Positions 16,643 through 27,509 are shown, numbered from the stretch's first letter. The stretch: 64,000 bases of DNA from Erysipelotrichaceae bacterium (GCA_012513225.1 JAAZCQ010000025.1:26788-90787), one strand, 5' to 3'. Notes: generated by a model not told the origin, from the sequence alone. Numbers and translations: made by a program.

Positions 16643-18214
16643 CTAATTAGTGCTAAGCAGAATTTGCTTAGGACTTAATCTCATGATCATTACAGATGGT
16701 ATTAGTATTGCTATAAACACAACTCCTAATCCAAATATGTATATTTCTGCAATAAGAATTGGATTTACACTTACTCTATATTCACTAAATAAGTCCTCCT
16801 GACTTACTTCACTAAAATAATCGGTTGGATCATTATATGAATAGCTAAAGTAATCATCATCGTCTGATTCTTCTTGCGATTGTTGAAACTGAAGTACTTT
16901 ATCCCCAACACTACCAGCAATTAAAGAACCACTTCCAATAGCTAGTGTAAATCCTAATAAAGCTACTATTAATAATTCTACAAATAATTGTGCAACAATT
17001 TTAACTTTACTTACACCCAAAGATAATAGTACTCCTATCTCTGATTCTCTTGTTTTAAGAGTTAATGCAGTTACTAAAGTAATAATAACTATAGCATTTA
17101 TTCCTACTATCCAAACTATAACATTCGCAAAAAAACTTAATGTATCAAGTGGTTTTGAAATAGATTTAAATGTTTCATTGTTTGCATTAAGCCTTGTGTA
17201 TTGTTCAAGTCTATTTGCATTTCTTGCAACAAAATCATCAACATTTAATGGATCATCTATTAATAAAACTACTGTATGTGGTATTAAATAATTATCTATT
17301 GTTTGAGGTTCAACAGAGGTATCTCCATAAGAAGGATACATACTATTGTAGTACTCTTCCATTTTTATACTTTGTTCATATTGAATACTGCCTAAAGTAG
17401 TTAATGGCATATATATATAATTTTTAGGACTTTCATATGGCTGTGCATATTTAAAATTTTGTGAGTTAGGATCAATATCATTATTTGTATTATAAATTCC
17501 TACTATTTCAAACTCATTTGTTAAAAATTCTTTAGTAATACCAAAATTTTCATAGTTTGAATCTATTGAACTTAGATCTTGAGTTGATAGAGTTATACTA
17601 TCTCCAACTCTTAAGTTATTTACTTCAGCTAGTTCCTTTGAAACCAAAACTACATTTGCATAAGAATCAATCTCTTGTTGGTTGTAAAATCTACCTTCAA
17701 CGATTTGATTTGTACCTTCTTCAAATTCAATCATATTAGGAATAATATTAGTAAATATATATATATTTGGTGATTGATATTCTATAACATTCCCTAATTC
17801 ATCTGTATAGGTGTTGTACATGTTATTCATCTCTTCATTACCAAGAGGAACATTTGTAAAATTTTGACTATATACAACATTTGTAGTCATATAATTAAAA
17901 GTTTTAACATCTTCATCTTTTGAAATTTCTAATGCAATATCCTTATTTAATCTTGGATAATTATTATATGCATCATTAATTTCATCTTGATCAGTCAAAG
18001 TATTAATATAATTATAATATTCTTGGTAATCAATCTCATAAGTAACTACAGCACGCATCTTTTGTCTAGTAAGAAGTTTTGCATTTTCTGCAGCCTGACT
18101 AACTCCAAGTCCTAATATTACTAGGTTTCCAATTAGGAAAAACGTAACCGCAAGTAATATGGACTTTGTAAATCTTCTTGTAACATTCTTGTATGCTCTG
18201 TTTAAAAAATTCAT
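16643..18214 (-). CDS. FtsX/MacB-like ABC permease
   Basis: A 523-residue membrane protein with one N-terminal helix (residues 18-38), a large extracytoplasmic domain (about 40-350) and three C-terminal helices (about 355-380, 405-430 and 490-515). This is the FtsX-like permease layout, with KTRESEIGVLLSLGVSK in the conserved coupling loop. An acidic, tyrosine-rich stretch near 455-475 lies between the last two helices. Together with the adjacent ATPase it likely exports a substrate or regulates an envelope enzyme. It follows the PASTA gene on the same strand. Confidence 0.87.
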   Translation of the reverse strand: MNFLNRAYKNVTRRFTKSILLAVTFFLIGNLVILGLGVSQAAENAKLLTRQKMRAVVTYEIDYQEYYNYINTLTDQDEINDAYNNYPRLNKDIALEISKDEDVKTFNYMTTNVVYSQNFTNVPLGNEEMNNMYNTYTDELGNVIEYQSPNIYIFTNIIPNMIEFEEGTNQIVEGRFYNQQEIDSYANVVLVSKELAEVNNLRVGDSITLSTQDLSSIDSNYENFGITKEFLTNEFEIVGIYNTNNDIDPNSQNFKYAQPYESPKNYIYMPLTTLGSIQYEQSIKMEEYYNSMYPSYGDTSVEPQTIDNYLIPHTVVLLIDDPLNVDDFVARNANRLEQYTRLNANNETFKSISKPLDTLSFFANVIVWIVGINAIVIITLVTALTLKTRESEIGVLLSLGVSKVKIVAQLFVELLIVALLGFTLAIGSGSLIAGSVGDKVLQFQQSQEESDDDDYFSYSYNDPTDYFSEVSQEDLFSEYRVSVNPILIAEIYIFGLGVVFIAILIPSVMIMRLSPKQILLSTN

Positions 18215-18243
18215 AAAAAGCCTCCCATAGTAAAATTTATAAG

Positions 18244-18320
18244 TTTATTCCCCGGGAACATTTAAATCTTTATAATTGCTTGCTCCATTATGTGTAACCA
18301 TTGCAGTAGTAATATATATA
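18244..18320 (-). pseudogene. Decayed duplicate of the PASTA-protein C-terminus
   Basis: Directly after the PASTA gene stop, another reading frame encodes ITTAMVTHNGASNYKDLNV and then a stop near 18244. The live protein ends ITVKVELDGATNYVDLNVLND. The matching bases are offset by 79 (GAACATTTAAATCT at 18256 and again at 18335). It has no start codon or ribosome site, so it is a fragment left by duplication or recombination within a former longer or tandem gene. Confidence 0.65.
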
Positions 18321-18323
18321 TGA

Positions 18324-20009
18324 TTAATCATTAAGAACATTTAAATCTACATAATTAGTTGCTCCATCAAGTTCAACCTTTACAGTAATTAAATTGACGT
18401 TAGTTAAATCCACATTTTCAAATCTAGCTAAACCATCATCCGATGCTTTTTTAGAGTCTGGATTTTTAAGCTCATCACCCAATAAGGATATAGATACATT
18501 TGCCTTTGGAGATGTTCTAATAACTATTTCTTGTTGTTTTTTTTCTAACTTAGATAATACTTTTGGTGGATCTATTGTTGGTACTGGATCAGGTTCTGAA
18601 CTAGAATATTTCCCCAATGAAACTTTCATACCAATTTTTGCATCTAGTGGTAATGGTCTTTCACAACCTCTTGAATACTGTGAATTTCCTGGTAACTCAT
18701 TACCATTCGCATCAGCACATACATATTCAAGAATTGCTCCATTTTCTAAGTTACTATATTCTCCAGCAATCCAAGGACCAGCAGCTATATTTGCACCTCT
18801 ATAATTCCACTCATCCACTTTTGCGATTAACTCCATATAATTTTTTCCATACCATGCATCACTAGAAGTTTGAAGCACTGGAAGATAAATTGATATGGTG
18901 AGTTCTAAAACACTTCCTTGATCAACTAAGCTTCCTGCTGCAATTGATTGATCTATTACATTTCCATAAGGAGCAGAATTATATACTTCTTTTTTAACAA
19001 CTGTAACCTTACTATCTGGTGCTGCACTCCAAGCCTCAAGCATTGTTGGTGTATAGCCTACTAAGTTAGGTATTTTTACTGATTTACCTTTAGAGACTAC
19101 AACTTTAATTACTTCACCCTCTTTTAGTGCGGTTCCTGATTTAACACTTTGAGAAATAACGTTTCCTGCAACAATAGTATCACTATATCCTTCTGTCTTT
19201 TCTAAAGTCACTTTTTTAGAATTTGCCCAAACTTTCATTTCTTCATAAGTTTTATTTGTAAATTCTTCTACTGTAATCTGTCCTGCAGGAGCTTCTCCTT
19301 TTGAGACAGTAATATTTAAGTTTGTTCCTCTTGTAAAATTATTTTCATTAACATTTTTTAAATCATATTTAATAACCATATCTTTTTCTACGGTTGTACT
19401 ATATTCAGTAACTACTTTTGTTTTTGAAAGTTTATTTTCCTTTATCCAATCTTTTATTTCATCAATATTCATATTTTTTATATCAGGAAATGAAACTATC
19501 TCATCTGGATCAGCGCCATCAGATGCTACAATTGTAAGTTTAACGTCTTTTTTAACTTTTGATCCAGGATTGATACTTTGACTCATAATGATTCCTTCAT
19601 CAAATTCAAAGCTATATTCTTTATTAATTACTATACCTGTTTTATCAATTTCATATTGTGATGCCCAAGTTGTTAATTCAGTTAAATTTTCACCCATAAA
19701 ATCAGGCATAACAATCTTTGGTGCAAAAAAGAAAAAGTATGATAATATTCCAACTGCAATTAATGCAATAACAGCACCAATTATTACTTTAGGATTAAGT
19801 TTTATCTTTTCTTTTTCTATTCTTGTAAATGTTTCTTTGTTAAAACTATCAGGAGATTTATCTTTAGATTCTTTCACGTCTTCTAATTTCGGTTTTGGTT
19901 TTTCTTCAATTTTTTGTTTATTACTGCTATCTATAGAGGTTTCAGCATTTTTATTCATTTCTAATTCTTTAGCTAATTCTTCCATGAAGTTTCTATTTTT
20001 ATTACTCAT
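18324..20009 (-). CDS. Membrane-anchored multi-PASTA-domain protein (no kinase)
   Basis: A 561-residue protein. A highly charged cytoplasmic N-terminus (residues 1-70), one transmembrane helix (about 74-95; VIIGAVIALIAVGILSYFFFF) and at least four PASTA repeats follow (about 98-370, each with the SQSINPGSKV / DQSIAAGSLV type motif). Then comes a C-terminal region with a cysteine pair near 430-445, a proline-rich linker and a small beta-rich tail. PASTA domains bind muropeptides or cross-linked peptidoglycan. Unlike PrkC there is no Ser/Thr kinase domain, so this is a wall-binding membrane protein of unknown partner. Confidence 0.85.
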   Translation of the reverse strand: MSNKNRNFMEELAKELEMNKNAETSIDSSNKQKIEEKPKPKLEDVKESKDKSPDSFNKETFTRIEKEKIKLNPKVIIGAVIALIAVGILSYFFFFAPKIVMPDFMGENLTELTTWASQYEIDKTGIVINKEYSFEFDEGIIMSQSINPGSKVKKDVKLTIVASDGADPDEIVSFPDIKNMNIDEIKDWIKENKLSKTKVVTEYSTTVEKDMVIKYDLKNVNENNFTRGTNLNITVSKGEAPAGQITVEEFTNKTYEEMKVWANSKKVTLEKTEGYSDTIVAGNVISQSVKSGTALKEGEVIKVVVSKGKSVKIPNLVGYTPTMLEAWSAAPDSKVTVVKKEVYNSAPYGNVIDQSIAAGSLVDQGSVLELTISIYLPVLQTSSDAWYGKNYMELIAKVDEWNYRGANIAAGPWIAGEYSNLENGAILEYVCADANGNELPGNSQYSRGCERPLPLDAKIGMKVSLGKYSSSEPDPVPTIDPPKVLSKLEKKQQEIVIRTSPKANVSISLLGDELKNPDSKKASDDGLARFENVDLTNVNLITVKVELDGATNYVDLNVLND

Positions 20010-20087
20010 AAAAATTTCCCTCCGTTAAATTACTATAACATAAATTTTAATAGAATTATATTACATTATTAATAATTTCACTACTAT

Positions 20088-22061
20088 TTATTCTTCAGCT
20101 TTTAATTCAAAAACAATGTCTCTTAATTCAGCAGCTCTTTCAAAATCCATAACTTTAGCAGCCTCTCTCATTTCTTTCTCTAATTTTTCAATTAATTTAA
20201 TTCTTTCACGTTTTGTAGGCTTAATTTTCTTTTTCATGTATTTAGCTGCCATCTCTTTTGTTTCTTTTCCGGAAATTGCATCGTGTATTTCTTTTACAAT
20301 TGTTGTAGGTATTATATTATTTTTTTTATTATATTCATCTTGTATTTTTCTTCTTCTATTTGTTTCTTCTATTGCTTTTTTCATAGAATCAGTTGTATTG
20401 TCGGCATACATAATAACTTTTCCATTTGCGTTTCTTGCGGCTCTACCAATTGTTTGAATCAATGATCTTTGAGACCTTAAAAACCCTTCCTTATCTGCAT
20501 CTAAAATACATACTAAAGATACTTCAGGTATATCTAAACCTTCTCTTAATAAGTTGATACCAACTATTGCATCTATTTTACCTATTCTTAAATCTCTAAT
20601 TACTTCAATTCTTTCTAATGTCTTAGTTTCATGATGTAAATATTGTATTTTATAATTTCTTTGTTTTAAGTAGGCTGTTAAATCTTCAGCCATTTTTACT
20701 GTTAAAGCAGTTATTAAAACTCTTTCATTTTTCTCAATTCTTTCATCTAATTCAACAGTAATATCATCTATTTGTCCTCTAGTAGGCCTTACTTCTACAA
20801 TTGGATCTAATAGTCCTGTTGGTCTAATTATTTGCTCAACAACTTCATGATTTACTTGTTCTAGTTCATAATCACCTGGGGTAGCACTACAATATATAAC
20901 TTGGTTTGTTTGTTCTTCAAATTCATGAAATCTCATTGGTCTATTTTCTAAAGCACTTGGAAGTCTAAAACCATATTTAACAAGTGTTTCTTTTCTAGCC
21001 CTGTCTCCATTATACATACCTCTTATTTGTGGAAGAGAAACATGAGATTCATCTACTACAAGTAAAAAATCATCTGGAAAATAATCAAACAAATTAAAAG
21101 GTCTTTCCCCTGGTTTTCTACCGTCAATATACATAGAATAGTTTTCTATTCCAGAACAAAAACCAAACTCTCTTAATGATTCAATATCATATGAACATCT
21201 TTGTTCTAATCGTTCTTTTTCAAGAAACTTTCCCTCATCTTCAAATTCTTTTAGTCTTATTTTTAATTCTTCTTCTATTCCAACACACGCTTGAATCATT
21301 TTTTCTTTTTCTCTTGCATAACCTGATGCAGGATAAATTATGTATACAGTATAAGCATTAAGAACTTTTTTAGTAACAACATCTACTTCTGTAATTCTTT
21401 CTATTTGGTCTTCAAACATTTCAATTCTTATTATCCATTGATCTGTATGTCCAGGAACTATTTCTATTACATCTCCTCGAACTCTAAAAGTCCCTCTAGA
21501 TTGTTCAATATCATTTCTTTTATATTGTCTATCTACAAGTTTCATTAATAAAGAAGATCTATCTATTATTTCACCTATTCTTAGTGCAAAAAACATATCC
21601 TTATATTGACTTGGATCACTTGAAGCATATATGCATGCAACAGAAGCAACTATAATTGTATCTCTTCTTTCCAAAATAGAGTTAGTCGCAGCCATTCTAA
21701 GCATGTCTAATTCCTCATTAATACTTGCAGTTTTTTCTATGTATGTATCTGTTCTTGGCATATAAGCTTCTGGTTGGTAAAAATCAAAATTAGAAACAAA
21801 ATACTCAACTCTATTATTAGGAAATAATTCTTTAAATTCAGCATATAATTGACCTGCTAGTGTTTTATTATGAGAAAACACCAGTGTAGGTTTATTAACT
21901 TTCTCTATTACATTGCCAATGGTAAAAGTTTTACCAGTACCTGTAGCTCCCAGTAAAACTTGTTGTTTCTTTCCATTATTTAAACCATCAACTAATTTTG
22001 TTATAGCTGAAGGCTGATCTCCTGTAGGTTTAAATTTTGATACTAATTTAAACTTATTCAT
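20088..22061 (-). CDS. uvrB: UvrABC system protein B
   Basis: A 657-residue protein of the usual UvrB length. Walker [13 protein letters not shown] lies near residue 38, the damage-verifying beta-hairpin region near 90-110 ([20 protein letters not shown]), helicase motifs follow ([14 protein letters not shown] near 342, [16 protein letters not shown] near 540), and a C-terminal UVR domain (about 620-655) binds UvrC. It acts in nucleotide-excision repair. The usual partner uvrA does not follow it here. Its start overlaps the S41 protease stop by 8 bases. Confidence 0.98.
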   Translation of the reverse strand: MNKFKLVSKFKPTGDQPSAITKLVDGLNNGKKQQVLLGATGTGKTFTIGNVIEKVNKPTLVFSHNKTLAGQLYAEFKELFPNNRVEYFVSNFDFYQPEAYMPRTDTYIEKTASINEELDMLRMAATNSILERRDTIIVASVACIYASSDPSQYKDMFFALRIGEIIDRSSLLMKLVDRQYKRNDIEQSRGTFRVRGDVIEIVPGHTDQWIIRIEMFEDQIERITEVDVVTKKVLNAYTVYIIYPASGYAREKEKMIQACVGIEEELKIRLKEFEDEGKFLEKERLEQRCSYDIESLREFGFCSGIENYSMYIDGRKPGERPFNLFDYFPDDFLLVVDESHVSLPQIRGMYNGDRARKETLVKYGFRLPSALENRPMRFHEFEEQTNQVIYCSATPGDYELEQVNHEVVEQIIRPTGLLDPIVEVRPTRGQIDDITVELDERIEKNERVLITALTVKMAEDLTAYLKQRNYKIQYLHHETKTLERIEVIRDLRIGKIDAIVGINLLREGLDIPEVSLVCILDADKEGFLRSQRSLIQTIGRAARNANGKVIMYADNTTDSMKKAIEETNRRRKIQDEYNKKNNIIPTTIVKEIHDAISGKETKEMAAKYMKKKIKPTKRERIKLIEKLEKEMREAAKVMDFERAAELRDIVFELKAEE

Positions 22062-23559
22062 TTAATAACTCCAATGCTTTTTGATATTGTGTATCTCTAG
22101 CTTTATTCATTGACCACTCTAAAGAAACAGCAGAGTAGATTGCTTCAAATACATTTGAATCTAAAATACCAGTTTCTTCTAAATCATGATCTTTTTGAAA
22201 ATTTCTAATTGCGTTTTTTGTAACTTGGTTAAAATATCCATCAGTTCTATCTATTTTATACCCTAAAAATTCTAACCCTAATTGAACAGTTTTGATATTA
22301 TCACTAACACTATCAACATCTAATGTAAGTCCATCTTCAATGCTTCCATAAGCTGTTGTAATAGCAGTAGGTAGTTCAACCACAATATCAGGTTTTATCC
22401 CTACATTATTAACCCAAACACCACTAGGACTTAACCATTTTGAAGTAGTATATTTAATCGCAGATCCATCACTAAATGATTTTGTAACTTGAACAGTTCC
22501 CTTTCCATAAGATGTAGTTCCTACAATAGTTACACCATCTCTTTGCTCTTTTAAAGCTAATGTCATAACTTCTGAAGCACTTGCTGTATTTTCATTGATT
22601 AATACAACTATTTCCTCTATATTTTTAAATTCCCCTTTTGTAGTCTTAGAAAGATCAATAGTTCCATTACCATACTCTTGTTGCATAATTACTGTATTTG
22701 CCGGTAAAAGATAATTTAATATATGCTCTAGTGAATCTAGATACCCTCCACCATTATCTCTTAAATCTATAATAATTTTTCTTAAGCCTTGTTCACTCAT
22801 CATTGTTAAATAATCATATACTTCATTAGAAGTAGAGTTTCCAAATTGATATAGTTCCAGATAACCAATATCTTCACTAATCATTTCTCCATAGGTTGTT
22901 GCATTTATTTCCGCTCTAACTATATCAATGGTAACTGGTTCACCTTGTCTTATAAATTCAATTGTAACCTTAGATCCAGATACACCTTGTACCAAATCAA
23001 CTATTTCATCACTAGATTTACCCTTAACTTCAACACCATCAACTTTATATATAATATCTCCAGCAAGAACACCAAATTCTTCTGCAGGAGAATGCTTATA
23101 CACTTTTTTTACAATCGCATAATCATTTGTATTAACAAATTGTACTCCAATCCCTACAAAGTTCATATTAATAGATTGTGTAAATTGTTTTATTTCTTCT
23201 GAAGACATGTATGTAGTATGAGGGTCAACTTCACTATCATTAGTCATTCCATAATAAGCCCTGTCCATTACATGATTTACAATATCTGAATCATCCTTAG
23301 AAAAATACCATTTATTGCTCATTATATTTAAAATGTCATTTAATTTTTCATTAGCACTATCACTATTAATATCGCTAGAGATATCCACTTTGCCACTATT
23401 TCCAAATCCAAATACAAAACCTAAAGAAAAAGCTGCTAAAACACTAAATATCACAAATAATTTTCTTAGTTTTTTATCTCTTTTTTCTCGTTTTGCTTCT
23501 ATTTCATCAGGCCATAAGTGTCTTTCTAACTTAACCCTAACATTTTCATTATTTCTCAT
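22054..23559 (-). CDS. CtpA/CtpB-type S41 carboxy-terminal processing protease
   Basis: A 501-residue protein with an N-terminal membrane anchor (about 33-53), a PDZ domain (about 125-205; [20 protein letters not shown]) and the S41 core. The catalytic Ser is in NTASASEV near 335 and the Lys in SYGKGTVQ near 360. A C-terminal peptidoglycan-binding domain (about 430-490; [17 protein letters not shown]) completes the layout seen in Bacillota CtpB-like proteases. It should cleave exported proteins near their C-termini at the cell surface. It lies downstream of the ftsEX-M23 group, with a terminator between. Confidence 0.92.
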   Translation of the reverse strand: MRNNENVRVKLERHLWPDEIEAKREKRDKKLRKLFVIFSVLAAFSLGFVFGFGNSGKVDISSDINSDSANEKLNDILNIMSNKWYFSKDDSDIVNHVMDRAYYGMTNDSEVDPHTTYMSSEEIKQFTQSINMNFVGIGVQFVNTNDYAIVKKVYKHSPAEEFGVLAGDIIYKVDGVEVKGKSSDEIVDLVQGVSGSKVTIEFIRQGEPVTIDIVRAEINATTYGEMISEDIGYLELYQFGNSTSNEVYDYLTMMSEQGLRKIIIDLRDNGGGYLDSLEHILNYLLPANTVIMQQEYGNGTIDLSKTTKGEFKNIEEIVVLINENTASASEVMTLALKEQRDGVTIVGTTSYGKGTVQVTKSFSDGSAIKYTTSKWLSPSGVWVNNVGIKPDIVVELPTAITTAYGSIEDGLTLDVDSVSDNIKTVQLGLEFLGYKIDRTDGYFNQVTKNAIRNFQKDHDLEETGILDSNVFEAIYSAVSLEWSMNKARDTQYQKALELLNE

Positions 23560-23605
23560 ATTTTCACCTATTTTTTTATTGTAACACTAATACTTAAATT
23601 ATTGC

Positions 23606-23631
23606 TAAAAAAAGCGAGTGTTTACTCGCTT
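23606..23631 (-). terminator. Terminator of the ftsE-ftsX-M23 operon
   Basis: The stem AAGCGAGT/ACTCGCTT with a GTTT loop is followed on the minus strand by seven Ts. It begins at the stop codon of the M23 gene. Confidence 0.82.
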
Positions 23632-25018
23632 AACCTCCAAACACTGATTCTGGTTTAATTCTACATGGTGCACCAATACCATTTTCACAAAGTCTATTTA
23701 ATGCAGAATAACCCCAGCTTGCACCAAAAGCCAAATCTCCATTCCAGTTTTGTGCATAGTTGGCAATAGTACCACTACCTAAATAAAATACTTCAATGTG
23801 TAAGTGAGATCCAGTAGAATTTCCACTTGTTCCAATTGCACCAACTCTATCACCAGCACTAACAATAGTACCTGTAGCAATAGGAGTACCAGCTAATAAG
23901 TGTAAATATTTAACTGCATAAAGGCTTCCATTTATATTTGTAAGCAAATAAACTTGGTTTCCTCCACCACTGGAGCCTCCAATATTTCCACCACATGTAT
24001 TGCCTAAATAACCAGCTCCACATCCATCAGCACTTTTTAAAATAACACCATTACCTACAGCTACAACATTTGTTCCACTAGGTGCAGCAATATCCATACC
24101 CAAATGGACTCCACCACCGAAGCTTGCAGGATAATACCAAGTTCCAGCGCTAACCCTTCCGCCACTAACTGGCCTTGCAAAGCCTGATGAAGCTGCGATT
24201 TCAACTAACTTAGACGCAATTTCAGTCATTGTATTTTTTATAGCTTCTAAATTACCTGCAATCTTATTTCCTTCTGCCTCAAGTTCTGCTTCCTTTTTTA
24301 AGTATTCTTGTCTGACAGTTTCTGCTTCTTGTCTATAAACTAAAAGGGTATTTTGTTTATTTACAACATCTTGTTTTTTAGAATCTAATTCTGATTTTGC
24401 TACTTCTAATGCATCTTTTGCAATATTTAATTGTTCAATTAAATATGCCATTTGATCTAGACTAGCTTGATCATAATTCAAAATATCATTTATACCATTA
24501 GTTCTTCTAATTAAATCGTTAAAGTCTTTTGCACCAATAATTACATCTAGATATTGATTAATTTTCATAGTTTTTTGAGAATTAACCATTCTCTCTTTTA
24601 ATTTTTCCTTTAAAGCATCAATCTCTTCTTGTTGAGCAACGATTTCTTCTTCTTTTAATTGTATTTCATCTTCTTTAATTGATATTTCATTATTTAAAGA
24701 ATTAATTTCTTTTCTTAATACAGATATTTGAGAATCATATCCTCTAATCTTTTCTGCATATACTTTAATATTTGATGATATTTCTTCTCTTTTTGATTCA
24801 ATTTCAAGTAATTGTTTATTTAAAGCACTAGATTGACTTGCCATATGCTTCATAAAAGCATTACAAGTAGCTACTTCTTCATTAGTCTTTTGACTATCTG
24901 GTTTACTACACATTTCAATATAATAATCTCTGTTTGAATCAAAATCATCTTCTGCCTTAACAATTATAAAAGAAAAGCTTAAGAATGATACTAATATTAA
25001 ACTTATAATTTTTTTCAT
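23630..25018 (-). CDS. EnvC-like coiled-coil M23 peptidase
   Basis: A 462-residue protein starting at the ATG at 25018, which overlaps the ftsX stop as TAATG; the upstream in-frame GTG is part of the ribosome site. It has a signal peptide (MKKIISLILVSFLSFSFIIV), a long coiled coil (about 55-265) and a C-terminal M23 domain with HLGMDIA and HLHIEVF. In other bacteria FtsEX activates exactly this kind of coiled-coil hydrolase (EnvC, PcsB, CwlO), and the direct linkage to ftsX here supports the same role in septal wall splitting. Several cysteine pairs occur in the exported part. Confidence 0.92.
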   Translation of the reverse strand: MKKIISLILVSFLSFSFIIVKAEDDFDSNRDYYIEMCSKPDSQKTNEEVATCNAFMKHMASQSSALNKQLLEIESKREEISSNIKVYAEKIRGYDSQISVLRKEINSLNNEISIKEDEIQLKEEEIVAQQEEIDALKEKLKERMVNSQKTMKINQYLDVIIGAKDFNDLIRRTNGINDILNYDQASLDQMAYLIEQLNIAKDALEVAKSELDSKKQDVVNKQNTLLVYRQEAETVRQEYLKKEAELEAEGNKIAGNLEAIKNTMTEIASKLVEIAASSGFARPVSGGRVSAGTWYYPASFGGGVHLGMDIAAPSGTNVVAVGNGVILKSADGCGAGYLGNTCGGNIGGSSGGGNQVYLLTNINGSLYAVKYLHLLAGTPIATGTIVSAGDRVGAIGTSGNSTGSHLHIEVFYLGSGTIANYAQNWNGDLAFGASWGYSALNRLCENGIGAPCRIKPESVFGG

Positions 25019-25920
25019 TATCTTTTCCACCTTAAATATTTATTTACAGAAAAGAATGACCCAATAAATCCAACTACCATTCCAATTCCTAATAATATTA
25101 CAGCAATTTGTAAAACAAAAGGATGAGGAGGAATCATAACAAACATTTTACTAATAATAACTCCACCAAGACTCTTGTATATATAAATATAACCATATAT
25201 AGAAATAAATATCGGTATGATTGCACCTAATGCACCAATAATAATTCCTTCAATTAAAAATGGTGATCTAATGAATTGATTTTTAGCACCAACATTTCTC
25301 ATAATTGCAATTTCATCTGAACGAGCAAAAATTGTTAGCTTTATAGTATTTTGAATTAAGAAAATTGCTAATAAGCTTAAAGCTATTGCCAATATAGCTC
25401 CACCTGTTCTAACACTATTTAAAGCATTTATAACAAGAATCGCACTTTCTCCACCATAGTTAATACTAGCTATACCTTCAATATTTTGAATTTCATCAGC
25501 AACTGTTTTAAGTAAACTTCCTTCATCTACACTTACATAAAAAGCATGGTGCATAGGATTATCTTCTTTAAAAGGCTCAAATAATTCTTTTTGATCATCA
25601 TCAAAACCATCTAAATATGCTTGAAATTCTTCATCTTTACTACTAAATGTTACTTCGTTTACTCCTTCAATATTAGATATTTCTATTCCTATTGCATCTA
25701 ATTGTTCCTGGCTTTCATGTGTATAATCTACCATTACAGCTATTTGTACAGTCTGTTCTATATCTTTAGTAAATTGTTGAACATTTATAGAAAACATTAA
25801 GAAAACGCTAATAATTAATAGCGTTATAGTAACAGCCGAAGCACTTGAAATAGACATAGCTGCATGTCTACCAACACCATAAAAACCCTCTTTAATAGGT
25901 CTAAAAAATTTATTAATCAT
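25018..25920 (-). CDS. ftsX: Cell-division protein FtsX
   Basis: A 300-residue membrane protein. An N-terminal helix (about 22-44) is followed by an extracellular domain (about 45-170) and three more helices (about 175-200, 225-250 and 265-290), with RSDEIAIMRNVGAKNQFIRSPF in the coupling loop, as in FtsX. I chose the second ATG (25920) because the AAGGAGG site is only 2 bases before the first ATG (25929) and 11 bases before this one; either remains possible. It overlaps ftsE and hands over to the M23 hydrolase gene through TAATG. Confidence 0.93.
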   Translation of the reverse strand: MINKFFRPIKEGFYGVGRHAAMSISSASAVTITLLIISVFLMFSINVQQFTKDIEQTVQIAVMVDYTHESQEQLDAIGIEISNIEGVNEVTFSSKDEEFQAYLDGFDDDQKELFEPFKEDNPMHHAFYVSVDEGSLLKTVADEIQNIEGIASINYGGESAILVINALNSVRTGGAILAIALSLLAIFLIQNTIKLTIFARSDEIAIMRNVGAKNQFIRSPFLIEGIIIGALGAIIPIFISIYGYIYIYKSLGGVIISKMFVMIPPHPFVLQIAVILLGIGMVVGFIGSFFSVNKYLRWKR

Positions 25921-26602
25921 GTTGAACATAGCCTCCTTGTTGTAAGTCAGCCACTATATGTCCATCTTCTAGAACTATAGTACGCTTTTTGTGTTTATTA
26001 ACTAGAGGTAAATCATGAGTAACCATTAAAATAGTTGTTTTTTCTTCTCTATTAATTTTTTCAAGTAACGACATTATTTCATCTGACATAGCTGGGTCTA
26101 AATTTCCAGTAGGTTCATCAGCAATTAAAACCTTTGGTTTATTTGCGATTGCTCTAGCAATAGCTACTCTTTGTTGTTGACCACCTGAAAGCTCTGAAGG
26201 AAATGAATTTCCTTTATCATCAAGACCAACCAAATTCATTACTTCTCTTACTCTTAATCTTGTAGAATTTTTTCTCATTCCAATTACTTCTAATGCATAC
26301 GAAATATTTTCAAAAACTGTTTTTCTAGGTAGTAATCTAAAATCTTGAAAAACTACACCTATATTTCTTCGATACAAAGGCACTTTTGAATGCCTTAACT
26401 TTCCAACATTAATTCCAACAACATTAACAGTTCCTTTAGATGGAATTTCTTCACCATCTAAAAGTTTTATAAGTGTCGATTTACCAGAACCTGTTGGTCC
26501 AATTATATAAACGAATTCCCCTTGATCAATTTTTAAATTTATATCATTAAGCGCATTTACCCCATTTTTATAGCGCTTAGATGCTTGGTTTAATTCGATC
26601 AT
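25913..26602 (-). CDS. ftsE: Cell-division ATP-binding protein FtsE
   Basis: A 229-residue ABC ATPase beginning MIELNQASKRYKNG, the standard FtsE start. GGAG nine bases before 26602 favours this ATG over one 21 bases earlier. It has Walker A IGPTGSGKSTLI, Q-loop VFQDFRLLP, signature LSGGQQQRVAIARA, Walker B LIADEPTGNLDP and H-loop VTHDLP. It pairs with FtsX to gate extracellular peptidoglycan hydrolysis during division or elongation. It is first in the ftsE-ftsX-M23 operon. Confidence 0.95.
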   Translation of the reverse strand: MIELNQASKRYKNGVNALNDINLKIDQGEFVYIIGPTGSGKSTLIKLLDGEEIPSKGTVNVVGINVGKLRHSKVPLYRRNIGVVFQDFRLLPRKTVFENISYALEVIGMRKNSTRLRVREVMNLVGLDDKGNSFPSELSGGQQQRVAIARAIANKPKVLIADEPTGNLDPAMSDEIMSLLEKINREEKTTILMVTHDLPLVNKHKKRTIVLEDGHIVADLQQGGYVQHD

Positions 26603-26660
26603 CTTCCATTTCTCCATTTCCAAATTATTATAACATAGTATACATTAATCAAAAAAAGTA

Positions 26661-27509
26661 TCAAACCCTAAAACCAAAACTAAAGCCTTCACCATGCACT
26701 GATGTTGCATCAGTAGTAATTATAAAAGCTTCTTTGTCGATTGAGTTAACTATATCAATTAGTTCATTATACTGCTTTTGTGAAACTACAACTAGTATGA
26801 TTACTCTTTTTTCTTTAGTATAACCACCTATAGCTTCACTAATAGTAGTACCTCTATCAAGAGTATTATGAATTTTATCAATGATTTCATACGGATTTTT
26901 AGAAATAATTTGAACAGATTTACTAATGCTACCACCAAATACTAGTACTTTATCTATCATAAATCCAGTTGCAAATACAGAAATAAATCCAATTAAAACT
27001 TTTTCTAATCCATAAGTCATAAATCCTAAAAGAACTGTAACAGTGTCTATTATCATTATTAAAGTAGATACCTTTATGTTTGTTATCTTATTTATTATTA
27101 GTGGAGGAATATCCATACCTCCAGTACTTGCTCCTGTTCTCATAACTAAACCAATTCCTACTCCTGCAAGTAAACCACCATATAAAGATGCTAACAAACT
27201 ATCTATTTCAAAAATTGGTAACACTTGTGTAATTAAACTTAGAAATATAGGATATGTAACAGAAGATAGAAAGGTTTTAATTGCGAATTCTTTACCTAAC
27301 ACTAGCCATCCAATTAAAAATAAAATAATCACTAAAAAATTAACTGCAAAACCCTTATCTATACCTAATAGTGAATTTAAAACAACTGCCATTCCAGCTA
27401 CTCCGCCGGATAAAATATTATATGGTAAAATAAAAACCGCAACTGAAAATGCCAAAATAAAATTACCAATAACAATTAAGGCTAAATTTAACAATTTATT
27501 CTTCTTCAC
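26661..27509 (-). CDS. YitT family membrane protein (DUF161/DUF2179)
   Basis: A 282-residue protein. Five or six hydrophobic helices fill residues 5-190, with the glycine-rich LSGGVAGMAVVLN and TGASTGGMDIPPLI motifs. A soluble C-terminal DUF2179 domain (about 215-280) ends in THATSVHGEGF-like residues (TTDATSVHGEGFSFG). The family is widespread in Bacillota with no proven transport substrate. It is divergent from the VanZ-like gene and shares a 65-base promoter region with it. Confidence 0.88.
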   Translation of the reverse strand: MKKNKLLNLALIVIGNFILAFSVAVFILPYNILSGGVAGMAVVLNSLLGIDKGFAVNFLVIILFLIGWLVLGKEFAIKTFLSSVTYPIFLSLITQVLPIFEIDSLLASLYGGLLAGVGIGLVMRTGASTGGMDIPPLIINKITNIKVSTLIMIIDTVTVLLGFMTYGLEKVLIGFISVFATGFMIDKVLVFGGSISKSVQIISKNPYEIIDKIHNTLDRGTTISEAIGGYTKEKRVIILVVVSQKQYNELIDIVNSIDKEAFIITTDATSVHGEGFSFGFRV

